Source of the DNA: Paraburkholderia sacchari
GTDB lineage: Bacteria > Pseudomonadota > Gammaproteobacteria > Burkholderiales > Burkholderiaceae
NCBI RefSeq assembly: GCF_000785435.2
Contig: NZ_JTDB02000002.1
Span: 871,663 to 935,662, forward strand
Length of the DNA: 64,000 nucleotides
Direction of reading: 5' to 3'
This document shows, piece after piece, positions 8,501 through 19,200 of the stretch (the first letter of the stretch is position 1; the number at the start of each line of letters is the position of its first letter). The notes under the pieces were generated by a model, which saw only the letters and a program-made list of their open reading frames with translations, had not been told where the DNA came from and did not search any database. Made by a program: the position numbers and the translations under genes.

Positions 8501-9688
8501 ATGGGAAAAACGTCTGCTATGTCCCGTTTGCGTAAAGCGGTGGTGGTTGCGGTCTGCGGCACGATGACCCTGGCCGGCCTCATCGCTGCCCGACTGGCCG
8601 TGCCCAGTCTGCTGCGCTCGCCTTCAGCCGCTATTGCTGCCGGGGCTGCAGGGGAATCTGGCCGGCTACGATTTGCCGTGCTCGGGGATTCCGACAGCCA
8701 GTCCTACCATGACACATTGATGTTGGGCGATCCGGACGCGCGAGGGGGCCCCTGGCGTGCGACCACCTGGCAGTGGACCGAGGTGCTTGGGCGACTGCGC
8801 GGCGACCAGGTTGACCTGGGCACATGGGGCGCGTGGGGCACCGGGAAGTATCGCGCCTATTTCGACGAAGCCTTCGGCGTGCTTGCCCGCACGCCTCCCA
8901 AAGACGACTACCGCTACAACTTTGCAGTCAGCGGCGCGACCTGCAACCAGTTGATGGGGCATCCGCTGCGCGAGGCGATCCGGCTCGTGGACTTGATGAA
9001 CACGGAGCCGCGGGCCTGGCGAGGCGGCATCGTCTTGATCCGCATCGGCATCAACGATATCGGTGCACACGACGTACTCGATGAGTTGTCCCGTGATCGG
9101 AATGCAGCGCGTCCCCGGGCCCTCGTCGACGGTTGCATCAAGGAAATTGGCGCGGCGGTCGCTTTGATCCGCGCGCACCATCCGCACACCTACATTGTGC
9201 TCGTGGGCGTACTCAGCAACGCGGACTGGTCCGCTGAGTTCGACAATTGGCAATCGGCCAGGCAAATGGCCAATATCGATGCTGGCATGGATCTGTTCGA
9301 TGATGGCTTGCGCAAATTGGCCGCGGCGAATCCCCATGTCCACTTTCTTGATGATCGCGCCTGGTTCAGGAGCCTGTGGGGCACGCGTGACCCGCAGGGG
9401 CGCCCGCGTTACAAGACGGTGCATTTGTCACCAGGCTGGGCAATCACCAATACGTCCGGCGACGATCCGCACAACGCCGTCGTGTCGGACAGTCATGCCG
9501 GGGTCGTCTGGAATACCCTTTGGACGCAGCACCTCGTGGCTTCCCTGAATGCCGCATTGGGACTGCATATCAAGCCGATCACCGATGCCGAGGTCATCGC
9601 GTTTCTGCAACCGAGCTTTGCTGAAAGCACGCAGTCAGCTTCGCGGGTGCGCGAGGAGGTGGGCGCAAGCCAGGACGATGCGAAATGA
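8501..9688 (+). CDS. SGNH/GDSL-type hydrolase-like exported protein
   Basis: About 395 residues with an N-terminal signal-anchor-like segment (SRLRKAVVVAVCGTMTLAGLI), so probably periplasmic or membrane-tethered. SGNH blocks can be read in order: GDSDSQS with the nucleophile Ser region (block I), VSGATCNQL (Gly, block II), IRIGINDIG (Asn, block III) and SDSHAGV near residue 335 (Asp-His, block V). The second half of an acyltransferase/deacylase pair is a reasonable reading because the gene follows an acyltransferase-3 gene. The start could instead be ATG 8519 or the upstream GTG 8471; 8501 is a compromise. It may remove or transfer acyl groups on the exported polysaccharide, but the substrate is not determinable here. 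Confidence 0.62.
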   Translation: MGKTSAMSRLRKAVVVAVCGTMTLAGLIAARLAVPSLLRSPSAAIAAGAAGESGRLRFAVLGDSDSQSYHDTLMLGDPDARGGPWRATTWQWTEVLGRLRGDQVDLGTWGAWGTGKYRAYFDEAFGVLARTPPKDDYRYNFAVSGATCNQLMGHPLREAIRLVDLMNTEPRAWRGGIVLIRIGINDIGAHDVLDELSRDRNAARPRALVDGCIKEIGAAVALIRAHHPHTYIVLVGVLSNADWSAEFDNWQSARQMANIDAGMDLFDDGLRKLAAANPHVHFLDDRAWFRSLWGTRDPQGRPRYKTVHLSPGWAITNTSGDDPHNAVVSDSHAGVVWNTLWTQHLVASLNAALGLHIKPITDAEVIAFLQPSFAESTQSASRVREEVGASQDDAK

Positions 9689-9740
9689 ATGCAGATGTTG
9701 TTCAGCGCACATCTGGCCGCCATGCGGGGGCGTAGGCTGA

Positions 9741-9774
9741 AAGCAGTGCTCTCCAACAAGCAGTGCTCTCCAAC
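9741..9774 (+). repeat. 17-bp direct tandem duplication upstream of the JmjC-like gene
   Basis: Two perfect back-to-back copies of AAGCAGTGCTCTCCAAC occupy 9741-9757 and 9758-9774, ending 15 bases before the start codon of the oxygenase gene. They lie in the short gap after the SGNH gene and would sit in the 5' leader or promoter of the next gene. Confidence 0.8.
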
Positions 9775-9789
9775 CTATGAAGGTGTGCC

Positions 9790-10773
9790 ATGTCTGTATT
9801 CAGCGATGGTACCGTCTCGGCGAATTCGTCACACCAACCTCATGCCAAAGAGAACATTCTTCAGGTTTGCGAGAAAGAATTCAAAAGTAATTTCAATTTG
9901 CATCCGTTCAAATTCAATCATACGTTGCACGAAAGCGGCTTGTTCGAGATCCCTCGACTCGTGGAGCTCGCCAAGCGGATGATTGACAGGAAAGATGGTC
10001 ATTTCTGTGCACTCAAGCACGGCACCATCGACCAAAAGTTCAGCGCATTGTCGCGCAGCGAGCAACTGGCCGAGACGGTTTCCCGTCTTGGCGAAAACGG
10101 CACATGGATCAAGCTCACCCGGGCGCAAGATTACGATCCCGAGTATGCGCAGGTGCTTGATGTCATTACATCCGAACTCGAGGACCTGTCTGGCTGGCCG
10201 CTGCGCAAGGATATGACCTGGGTGTCGATGACACTGCTGCTCACCTCGCCCAGGATCGCCACGCCTTTTCATATCGATCACGAAACCAACTTCCTTTTCC
10301 AGCTGCAGGGCTCGAAGGACGTCTGTCTTTTTCCTGCGACCGATCGCGAGTTGGTTCCGGATCAGGAGATCGAGCGTTACTACAGCGGCAACTTCGAAGC
10401 GGCGTTGTATCGCCCGCAACTGCAGGACCGCGGCACGGTTTATCGGCTCTCTCCGGGGGAAGTGGTGCATCACCCCTCATTGGCGCCGCACTGGGTAAAG
10501 AACGGCGACAACATCTCGGTGAGCCTCAGCATCAACTACTGCATGAAGTCGCTCGAGCAGCGTGCCAGGGTCTATCAGGCCAACTACCTGCTGCGCAAGA
10601 TCGGCATAACGCCGTTGCCGCCCGGGCTTTCGCCATTGCGTGACAGCCTGAAGAGGCGGGCCATTTCGACGCTGGAACACCGCAATCCAAAGTCCTTTTC
10701 CGATGTCGTCTACTCTCCAGTGAGTAGATTGATATCGCCGCTAAACGCGGTTCGGCGGCTGGTCAAGCGCTGA
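9790..10773 (+). CDS. JmjC/cupin-like putative Fe(II)/2-oxoglutarate oxygenase
   Basis: Cytoplasmic protein of 327 residues with a cupin-type beta-rich core. An iron-binding HxD is visible in PFHIDHETNF (about residue 157) and the distal His in VVHHPSLAPHWVKNG (about residue 227); together they make the 2-His-1-carboxylate set of JmjC/cupin_8 hydroxylases. Phe and Trp positions around GEVVHHPSLAPHW match the family. It faces the NRPS block convergently, and comparable enzymes hydroxylate amino-acid side chains in peptide natural products. It may therefore be a tailoring enzyme, although it could also modify a protein or belong to the polysaccharide genes. A 17-bp duplication lies just before the start. 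Confidence 0.65.
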   Translation: MSVFSDGTVSANSSHQPHAKENILQVCEKEFKSNFNLHPFKFNHTLHESGLFEIPRLVELAKRMIDRKDGHFCALKHGTIDQKFSALSRSEQLAETVSRLGENGTWIKLTRAQDYDPEYAQVLDVITSELEDLSGWPLRKDMTWVSMTLLLTSPRIATPFHIDHETNFLFQLQGSKDVCLFPATDRELVPDQEIERYYSGNFEAALYRPQLQDRGTVYRLSPGEVVHHPSLAPHWVKNGDNISVSLSINYCMKSLEQRARVYQANYLLRKIGITPLPPGLSPLRDSLKRRAISTLEHRNPKSFSDVVYSPVSRLISPLNAVRRLVKR

Positions 10774-10781
10774 GCGCACGC

Positions 10782-10805
10782 GCTGGCGTCGCATGCGTCG
10801 CCAGC
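10782..10805. terminator. near-perfect palindrome between convergent genes
   Basis: GCTGGCG pairs with CGCCAGC around an inner self-complementary CGCATGCG, with only T-T mismatches. It lies between the ends of the oxygenase gene and the C-TE gene, so it could terminate both transcripts. There is no strong T-run, so a terminator function is inferred. Confidence 0.4.
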
Positions 10806-10924
10806 ACAGTTGCTTCTCATTTCGACCGCGCTTCGGTTCACGAACGCTTCGCGCAAACCCGCTATCGACTGGTCTGCTGGAACACGCCACGGCGTGCCCA
10901 GCAGTCCTTATCAAGTCGCCACGG

Positions 10925-13270
10925 TTAAGCATTGGCGCGACTCAGGTGCGTCGGGGGAGCATCCTGCTCGCCAGGAGCGCCGTCGACTGCGGGGCTGGCT
11001 CCAATTCCGCCCAAACGCTCATGGAGTTGCTTTGCAATGACAGCGGCGCCGGCCGGGCGGAAGATCTGGTCGTGCATCCCTGGGACCGGGGTCACGACCA
11101 GTTTGCCCGTTACCACCGATTGCCATCCCAGATCCCAGGCGAACAGCCTCCCCTTGAGCGCCTGATCGCTGCGGAAGATTTGCACGTCGCCGTCATAGGG
11201 CGCAGGACGATATCGTGCTTGCTGAGCCAGCAGATACTCGATGTACCAGCGATTCTCGGCAACGAGATGCTCCGAAGCGTCGCCCTTGATCAGGCCAAGC
11301 TTCAGCGCGACGTCTGCAATGTGGAGCCAGCGGACGATCCGGTACTGGTTGAGGAATGCAGCCATGGAGGTCTCGCCGCGCATGGCCTTGCGAAAGTCGC
11401 GCGGGATGTTGTCTGCGCGCACCTGCATTTTGCGCAGCTGCCGGTCGTACCAGGGCATCATCTCGCGATAACCCGGACACCAGGAATCGTTGAGGATGAT
11501 GAGCTCCACCGTTTCGCCCTCGCGCCGCAGCTGATGGGCCGCCTCCAGCGACATCGCGCCCAGCACGCAGTGCCCCATGAGGATATAGGGACCTCTTGGC
11601 CGGGCGAGCCTGATGAGCCGCACGGCGTCCGCTGTGATATCCTGGAAGGCCCGCTGTGGGAACTCGCGCGGGGCGCCTTCGGGCACCATCGGGATATCGA
11701 TGAGCGGCCGCTCGCAGGCGAACTGCTGAGCCAGCCCGAAGAGCACGGCCGTGTTGTTGAGCGCGATGATCGGCGTTCCCGGCGCTTCCTCATTGAACTG
11801 AACGATATTGCGCGCTTTCGCCTCCAGCTCGGCCTGACTCATGAACCCACTGGCGCCCACGCCTGCCACGAACCTCGGCGTCCCTTTGCCGGGCACACTG
11901 TGGTGAACCGGCGCCAACGGACGTTGCGCCACGACCTCGACGGTTTCCAGCACCTCGCGCCACTTTGCGATATGGCCGTCGATCGTCTCCACATCGTAGA
12001 GATCCGTGTCGCCTTCACAGGAGATGCGCCAGCCATCCGGGCGTCGCACCATGAAAAAATTGAGGTCGTAGAGTGCGCCCGCATTGAATGAGGGCGAGGT
12101 CGTGGCGGCGAAATCGTGCCGGCGAACTTCATCGTCCATGCCGACAAAACTCTTTTGCAGAGCGAAATTGACGGAGCAAAGTGGCGGGCGATCCTTTTCG
12201 GAAACTTCGCCGGCCAGCTCCATCATCTCTTCGAACGGCAAGTGGAGATGTTCGATGGCTTCACTGAGCTTGGCGCCGCACTGCGCGGTGACGGAGGCGA
12301 GCGTGCTGCCTTCTGGAACGTCGAGGCGAAGGATCACCGTATTGATGAGCGGCCCGACCACGCCCTCCAGCTCCTGCTGATCCCGCAGCGACATCTGGGT
12401 GCCCATGGCAACGCTGGTCTGGCCCGCCGCCGGTTTCAGCGCCATTGCAAGGCCCGCCGCCGCCACGCTGAAGAGCGTCACACCCTGGGCCTTGGCGGCT
12501 GCGATCAGCCGTTCGCTCAGTGCGCCGGGCAAAAGCGTCGAGCGAATCACGCCCTGGAAGCGTCGCTCCTGAGGTCGGGGACGATCTCCGGGAACGTCGA
12601 AGCGGTTGAAATCCTGAAGCTCCTCGCGCCAATGGGCGCGCGCGCGATCGAGCGCGCCGCTCGCCAGGAACTCTTCCTTCCATAGCGCATAGTCGCCATG
12701 GTGAAGCTCGACATCGGGCCATTCGGGGGCGTGGCCGCCATGCAATGCGGCAAGCCCTTCCACGAGTTCGCGCACGAGGATCCCAAGCGACCAGCCGTCC
12801 ATGACGAGCGAGTGGAAGGTCAGCTGCAACTCTCCCTGCGTGACCGACCTGGGCAGCCATACGGCCCGAAAGAAGGAGCGCGACGTCAATTCGAACGGTG
12901 TGCGGGCCTGCTCGCGACCGACTCGCTCGGCTTGTGCAAGGGCGGCATTTTCCTCGATGCCCGCGAGGTCGACCACTTCGAGCTGGAACGGCACGTCGCT
13001 CCAGACTTGCTGGCGCAGCCCTGCGCCCGTCATCAGGAAACCGGTACGCAAGATCTCGTGCCGCGCGACCAGTTCGCCGAGCACCTGTTCGAGACTCGCG
13101 GCTTTCAGCGGCCCCGACAACTGCAGCCGGAAGGCGATATTCAGCGCCGAGGCGTTCGGCGATGCCCTCTGCTCATGCCAGAACCGTACCTGGCAGGCGG
13201 TCGCCGGGAAGAGGGCGTAGCCGGCCTCGAGTTCGTGAGTGTCGGCGATGTTCAAGGCTATCCCGTTCAT
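10925..13270 (-). CDS. stand-alone NRPS condensation-thioesterase protein (C-TE) with degenerate C motif
   Basis: Terminal NRPS protein of 781 residues. An NRPS C domain spans about residues 20-450 and an alpha/beta-hydrolase TE about 490-770. The C-domain HHxxxDG motif reads HSLVMDG, so the catalytic second His is Ser154 (codon TCG, clearly read). The TE nucleophile elbow is GHCVLG with Cys568 in place of Ser; a candidate catalytic His lies in GMHDQIF near the end. The gene starts three bases after the stop of the large synthetase with GGGAG in front, so the two are co-translated and this protein should receive the final intermediate. A lost or altered condensation step followed by Cys-mediated release is inferred. 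Cys-type TEs are known from a few NRPS systems, including ones forming strained rings. Confidence 0.85.
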   Translation of the reverse strand: MNGIALNIADTHELEAGYALFPATACQVRFWHEQRASPNASALNIAFRLQLSGPLKAASLEQVLGELVARHEILRTGFLMTGAGLRQQVWSDVPFQLEVVDLAGIEENAALAQAERVGREQARTPFELTSRSFFRAVWLPRSVTQGELQLTFHSLVMDGWSLGILVRELVEGLAALHGGHAPEWPDVELHHGDYALWKEEFLASGALDRARAHWREELQDFNRFDVPGDRPRPQERRFQGVIRSTLLPGALSERLIAAAKAQGVTLFSVAAAGLAMALKPAAGQTSVAMGTQMSLRDQQELEGVVGPLINTVILRLDVPEGSTLASVTAQCGAKLSEAIEHLHLPFEEMMELAGEVSEKDRPPLCSVNFALQKSFVGMDDEVRRHDFAATTSPSFNAGALYDLNFFMVRRPDGWRISCEGDTDLYDVETIDGHIAKWREVLETVEVVAQRPLAPVHHSVPGKGTPRFVAGVGASGFMSQAELEAKARNIVQFNEEAPGTPIIALNNTAVLFGLAQQFACERPLIDIPMVPEGAPREFPQRAFQDITADAVRLIRLARPRGPYILMGHCVLGAMSLEAAHQLRREGETVELIILNDSWCPGYREMMPWYDRQLRKMQVRADNIPRDFRKAMRGETSMAAFLNQYRIVRWLHIADVALKLGLIKGDASEHLVAENRWYIEYLLAQQARYRPAPYDGDVQIFRSDQALKGRLFAWDLGWQSVVTGKLVVTPVPGMHDQIFRPAGAAVIAKQLHERLGGIGASPAVDGAPGEQDAPPTHLSRANA

Positions 13271-13273
13271 CGC

Positions 13274-16200
13274 TCATGCTCCCTCGGCATGCCTGCGCTT
13301 GAAGTTGAGAATCGATGGCCGCATCACGGCCGGGGCCTGCGTCGGCTCCTGCTCCTGCGTGCCATCGAGGCTCGCGGCCAGTTCGGCGATCGTCACGTTC
13401 TTCATGAGTTGGCGCGCATCCACGCCCAGCCCGCGTTCGTTCATTCGCGCGACGATGCGAAAGAGCTGGAGGCTGTCCGCGCCGAGGCTGAAGAACTTCT
13501 GGTCGATGTCGATGTGCTGCAGGCCGAGGACATCGCGCCAGACCGCGGCGATGGCGGCCTGAGTCGGCGTCATGGCCGCGGGCTCGGCTGCTGGGTTCGC
13601 CACGGAGCTGGTCACCGGGTCGGTCACTGAGTCGGTCACTGAGTCGGCTGCTGTTTCGTCCACTGAGTCGGCCACTGATTCGGTCGACACAGGCTCGGAT
13701 GCTGTGGTCTCGATCGTCGCCGCTTCGCTCGGCATGGGAGAGTTCGGGACCACCTTGAGCGCGGCATGCGGCTGGCGCACCGGCGTGGCCACCATGTCGG
13801 GCGTCGGCACGGGCAGGGCTTTGCGGTCGAGCTTGCCATTGCTGGTCTGAGGCAGCGCGTCGAGCGTCATCCACAAGGTGGGCACCATATAGGCAGGCAA
13901 CTGCGCGCCGACATGCGCCGCTACCGCCGCGTGGTCGGTCTTCCCCGAGCTCGCATCGACAAGGTAGCCCACGAGGCGGGCATTGCCGCTGACCGTATGC
14001 AGCGCGACCGCCGCCGCGGCAACACCTGGCGCATTGCGCAAGGCTGCCTCGATCTCCTCGATCTCGATCCGGAAGCCCCGCAGCTTGATTTGCTGATCGC
14101 GGCGGCCGAGGTGCTGCAATGAGCCGTCGGCGAGCCGCTTCGCGAGATCGCCGGTGCGGTAGAGCCGGCGCGGCGCGGCGCCCTCGATCGCAACCGACTT
14201 GAAGGCGGCGTCGGTGAGGTCGGGGCGGTTGAAGTACCCCTTCGCCAGGCCCGCACCGCCAATCCACAGTTCGCCGCTCACGCCTAGCGGCGCCAGATGC
14301 AGGTCGTCGGTCAGCACATGCAGATCCGTATTGGCGAGCGGAGCGCCGATCACCACAGGTCCGCTCGCGTCCACACGAGAAGCCGAAGACCAGATCGTCG
14401 TCTCGGTCGGGCCGTAGAGGTTCCACACCTGAGCGCCGGTTGCGAGCAGCGCGTCGGCGAGATCGCGTGGCAACGGCTCGCCGCCGCAAAGGATCTTGAA
14501 GCCCTTCGGCGCCTTGAAGCCCGCCTCCAGCAGCATGCGCCAAAGCGTAGGCGTCGCCTGCAAGACGGTGGCGGCTTCCGCCTTCAGTCGCGTCACCAGC
14601 TCGTAGCCGGTGCGCACCTCTGCATGGCCGGCGATGAAGGTTTGCCCACCCACGATGAGCGGCAGGAATAGTTCGAGCCCCGAAATATCGAAGGAGAACG
14701 TGGTGACCGCGACGATGCTGTCCCTCGCCGCGAAGCCGGGGGCTTGCGCCATCGACAGCAGGAAGTTGCTCAGCGCACGATGGCCAATCTCTACGCCCTT
14801 GGGTTGCCCCGTCGAGCCCGAAGTGAAGATCACGTAGGCCGAATGCGCATCGGACACGACGGGCAAAGGCACGGCCTCGTCGTCGCTTTGCTCGAGGAGG
14901 GCCTCGAGATTGAGCACGCGATGCGCGCCCGCTTCGAGCGCGAGGCGGCTGACGTGATCGCTGAGGATGGCGGCGGGCTCCGCGCTATCGAGGATCTGTC
15001 GCACGCGTGCAGGCGGCATCGTCATGTCGAGGGGCACGTAGGCACAACCGGCTCGCCACACGCCAATCATGGCGGCCACGGTCAGCGCCGTCCGGTCCAT
15101 CGCGATGGCGACGCGTGAGTGCGGCGCGATGCTCGCCGCCACGAGCCGGCGCGCGATCTGGTTTGCGAGTGCGTCGAGATCGCCATAGGACAGGCTTGCC
15201 GTTTCGTCGGATACGGCGGTCGTATCGGGCGTCAGGCGGGCCTGTGCGGCGATCATTGCCGGGGTGGTCTGCGACAGATCGAAGGCGCACAGGGACGCGT
15301 TCAGCTCGTCGCGAAGATGGTGGATCTCTTCTTCGCGCAAGAGCGGCAATGCGGCGACCGGCATTTCGGGATCGCGCGCGATCGCGCCCAGCAAGGTCTC
15401 ATAGTGGCCAAGCCAGCGCTGGATCGTCGACTCGTCATAGATGTCGGTGTTGAAATCGCAGTCCAGACGCAGGCCTTGCGCCGATTCGATCACGTTCAGG
15501 AACAGATCGAAGTTGCTATAGGCCTTCGCGTTCGGCGTAAAGCGCGTCGTCACGCCGGCCATGTCGAGCTCGCCGTCGACCTTCTCCAGGTTGAACTGCA
15601 GATCGGTGAGCGGAAGGCGGTTGAAATCCCGCTTGATGCCGAGATCGCGCACCAGCGCGCCATAGGTGTAGTTCTGCCGGTCGCCCGCATCGTAGAGATG
15701 ATCGCGCACGGCCTTCATGTGCGTGGCAAAGGGCTTGTCGCGCTCGAACCTCACGCGCAAGGGCAGGAAGTTCACGCAGTGCCCGACCAGCAGCGCTTCG
15801 CCGGCTTGAGACTGGCCCGCCATGGGTGCAGCGATGACGACATCATCATTGCCGGACAGCCTGCCGAACAGCACCTGGGCCGCGCCGAACAGAGCGGCGA
15901 AGAGCGAGCAGCCCTGCTTCGAGGCGGCAGCCTTGACTTGCTTGAGGAGATCCGCGCCCAGATGGCGTGTGGTCGATGCGCCGTTAAAGCTCTTGAGCGC
16001 CGGGCGCGGGCGGTCGCCGGGCAGTTCGGGCTGCGGGGCCGGGTCGCGATGGAGATTCAACCAGAATTCACGCGTTTGTCCATCGATGCCGGCCTCGTCC
16101 TGTGCCTTGGCGAAGGCGAGGAAGCTCTGCACTTCGTCGAGTTGCGGCTGCGTGCCCCACACTTCTGCGGCGTAGAGGGCAGCCAGGTCGCGCAGGATGA

Positions 16201-19200
16201 CATTGATCGACCATCCGTCACAGACAATGTGATGGGCCGTGAACACGAAGGCCCACTTCTGGGCTTCAAGGCGCACGAGCGCGGCGCGCGCGAGCGGCGC
16301 ACGGGTGAGATCGAAGACCTCGCGCGCTTCCGCATCGACAATTTCCGCGAGTTCGCCTGCCGCATCGGCGTGGCCCAGCAGATCGATTAGCACGAGCGGA
16401 ACGGTTGTGGCCGCATCCGCGTACATCGTGGTGCCGATGCGCGAGAAGTGCGCGCGCAACGCATCGTGGCGCGCAACGGTCGCATTGAAGGCGCGCTCGA
16501 AAGCGGCTTCGTTCAGCTTGCCCGTGAGTTCGAGCGTGAATGACTCGTTGAACACGAGCGATGCTTCGTGACCCTGCTGAGCCGACATCCAGATTTCTTT
16601 CTGGGGCTCAGTGAGCGGCGATTGCACGAGCGGCTCGCGTTCGGCCGGCTGCGTGCCAGCGAGGGCTTGCGTCGTTCCGCCGAGAATGCCCACGGCCTGG
16701 AGCGCCGCGATGGTTTCGATGAAGGCGTCACCGATCCTTCGGATGTCCTCATCCGAATGGCTCGTCGTCAAAAAGCAGGGGAAGCCCTCCATGATGTGGA
16801 TGCCGAGGTGGCGCATATAGGCAAAGAACAGACTGCCCAGGCGGTCCTCGCCCGCAAAGTTGATGTAGAACCAGCTCGAGAAGCATTCCGCCCGCGTGGC
16901 GATGCCGACTTTCTCCAGATGAGCATTGATACGCTGCACGAGGCCGTCCATGCGCGCGCCGAGCGATGCCTGGAGCGCCGGGCCTGCCGCCTTCAGATGC
17001 AGCAGCACGGCTTTCATCGCCGCCAGGACGACGGGGTGACGCACGAACGTGCCGGCGAAGAAGGTGGGCGGAACTTCGGGCACCGAAGCATCGCCGAATT
17101 GCCACTGGCCGCCATCTAGCGCGTCCATGAATTGCGCGCTGCCGGCGAGCACCCCGACGGGCAGGCCGCCGCCGACCACCTTGCCATAGGTCGCCATGTC
17201 GCCCTTGATGCCCCAGTAGCCTTGCATGCCGGCCGGATGGACGCGAAAGCCGGTCACGACCTCGTCGAAGATCAGGGCGGAGTCGTTGGCCGCCGTGAGC
17301 TCGCGCAGTTGCTGCACGAAGTCCCTCGGCCGCAGGTTGGGGTGGCGCGATTGCACGGGCTCGATCAGGACAGCGGCGATGTCGTCGATGTTGGCTTTGA
17401 TCCACTCGAGGCTTTCGGGCCTTCCGTAGGGCAGCACGAGCATATTGCCCACGGAGCTCTGCGGGATGCCCGGCGCGACCGGGAAGGCACGCGGCTGGCC
17501 CGCTTCGCTGCCTGGCTTGACGAGGACTTCATCGAACTGGCCGTGATAGTCGCCGTCGAAGCAGACGACCTTGTCCTTGCCGGTCACCGTGCGTGCGAGG
17601 CGCATGGCAGCCATCACGGCCTCGGAACCGGTATTGCAGAACGTGACGCGCTGATGTCCGGTCATTTCGGCGAACATCTGGGCGACTTCGCCCGCAAGCG
17701 GGGACTGCGGGCCGATGGCGAAGCCCTCGGCCATCTGGGCGTTGACCGCTTCCACCACGAAATCCGGCGTATGGCCAAACGCGGTTTGACCATAGCCGTT
17801 GACCAAATCGATATATTCATTGCCGTCGACGTCCCAGATCTTCGAACCCTTCGAGCGCTGGGCGACGATGGGATAGACGAGCTCCTTCCATTCCTCGCGA
17901 AAACCACTCGCAGTGCGCGGGTCGGCAAGCACAGCGCGATAAGACTGGGTACGCGCCTTTGAGGTGAGCGTCTTCGCCGAGTAGCGCGCCGCCAGATCCG
18001 CGACGAACGCCTTCTGGGCATCGGTCATCTGCGCCGAACTGGTTGCACCGGGCTTGTACGCGTTAAAGCGCGATGGCCGGCTTTCGTCGAACTTGATCTC
18101 GGGGCTGGCGGCGCGCGAGGCGGCATCGGGCACCGGCGCCGCAGGTGCGGCTGCGAGCTGGATTGGCGCCGCAGACGGGACGGGTGCCGCCGCCGACGGT
18201 TGCTGGGGCGCGAGCGGCGCCCCTTGAAGCATCTCGAGCTGACGCGCCATCAGGGACTGCATCGCAGCGAGCTGGTCGCGGATGACCGCGTGGAGGTCGC
18301 CCGCCGCCGGCACGCCGGCCACTTGCGCGGCAACGATGGGGGCTGCCGGTGCCGCAGCGGCGGCCGTTGCGGCACCGGCGGATGCAGCGGAGGATGCAGC
18401 GGAGGATGCCGCGGCGGGCGCAGGGGCCGCGACGGGGGCGACCGGCTGCTCGGGATCGGGCGGCAAAGCGCCATCGAGGAACGCCGCCAGGGCGGGCAGC
18501 GTGGGATAGTCGCTCATGATTTGCCGGAAGCTGATCGTGACATCGTAGCGGCGGCGAAGCTGGCGGGAGACTTGGCCCATGAAGAGCGAGTCGTAACCGA
18601 GATCCCAGAAGGTCAGATCCGGATTGGATGTATCCGGCGCCTCGCCGGACATCTCTGCAAGAAGCGACGCTAGTTCGGCGACGAGACGCGGTTTGCGGTC
18701 GATTTGAGCGGTTTGGGCCATGGCGGTCTGGGCAATGTCGGTGATGGCAGCGGACGAGGCTGGCGCAGCTATTGGCGCGGCTATTGGTGCAGCTATTGGC
18801 GCGGCGTCCGCCGTCGGTTGAAGGGCAGGTGCAGGCGCAACTGTCGAGCCAACCGTCGGCCCAACTACGGGTGCTTCAATCCAATGCCGTTCGGGTTCGA
18901 AGGGGTAAGTCGGCAGCAAGACACGGCGCGCACCTTCGGTCTGGACGGTTTTCCAGATCGGCGTGACGCCGTTGATCCACAACCGCCCGGTCGCATCGGC
19001 GAGGACGGCAAGTTCCCGGTCGCGCATGGCGAAATCAGGCAGGGAGGCAACCGCGGCCAGATAGCGGTCCTTCGACAACCCTTGCATGGCGAAGGTCGTC
19101 AGAGTCCGGCCGGGGCCGATTTCGAGCAGAAGCGGCTTGCCTTGCGCCGTCGCCGTGGTGAGCGCATCGCCAAAGCGCACGACGTCGCGGCAATGGCTGG

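Noticed and set aside
13611..13690. Repeat array as CRISPR
   Set aside because: The units are 12 bp, contiguous and in coding frame, with no spacers; it is a protein-linker repeat.
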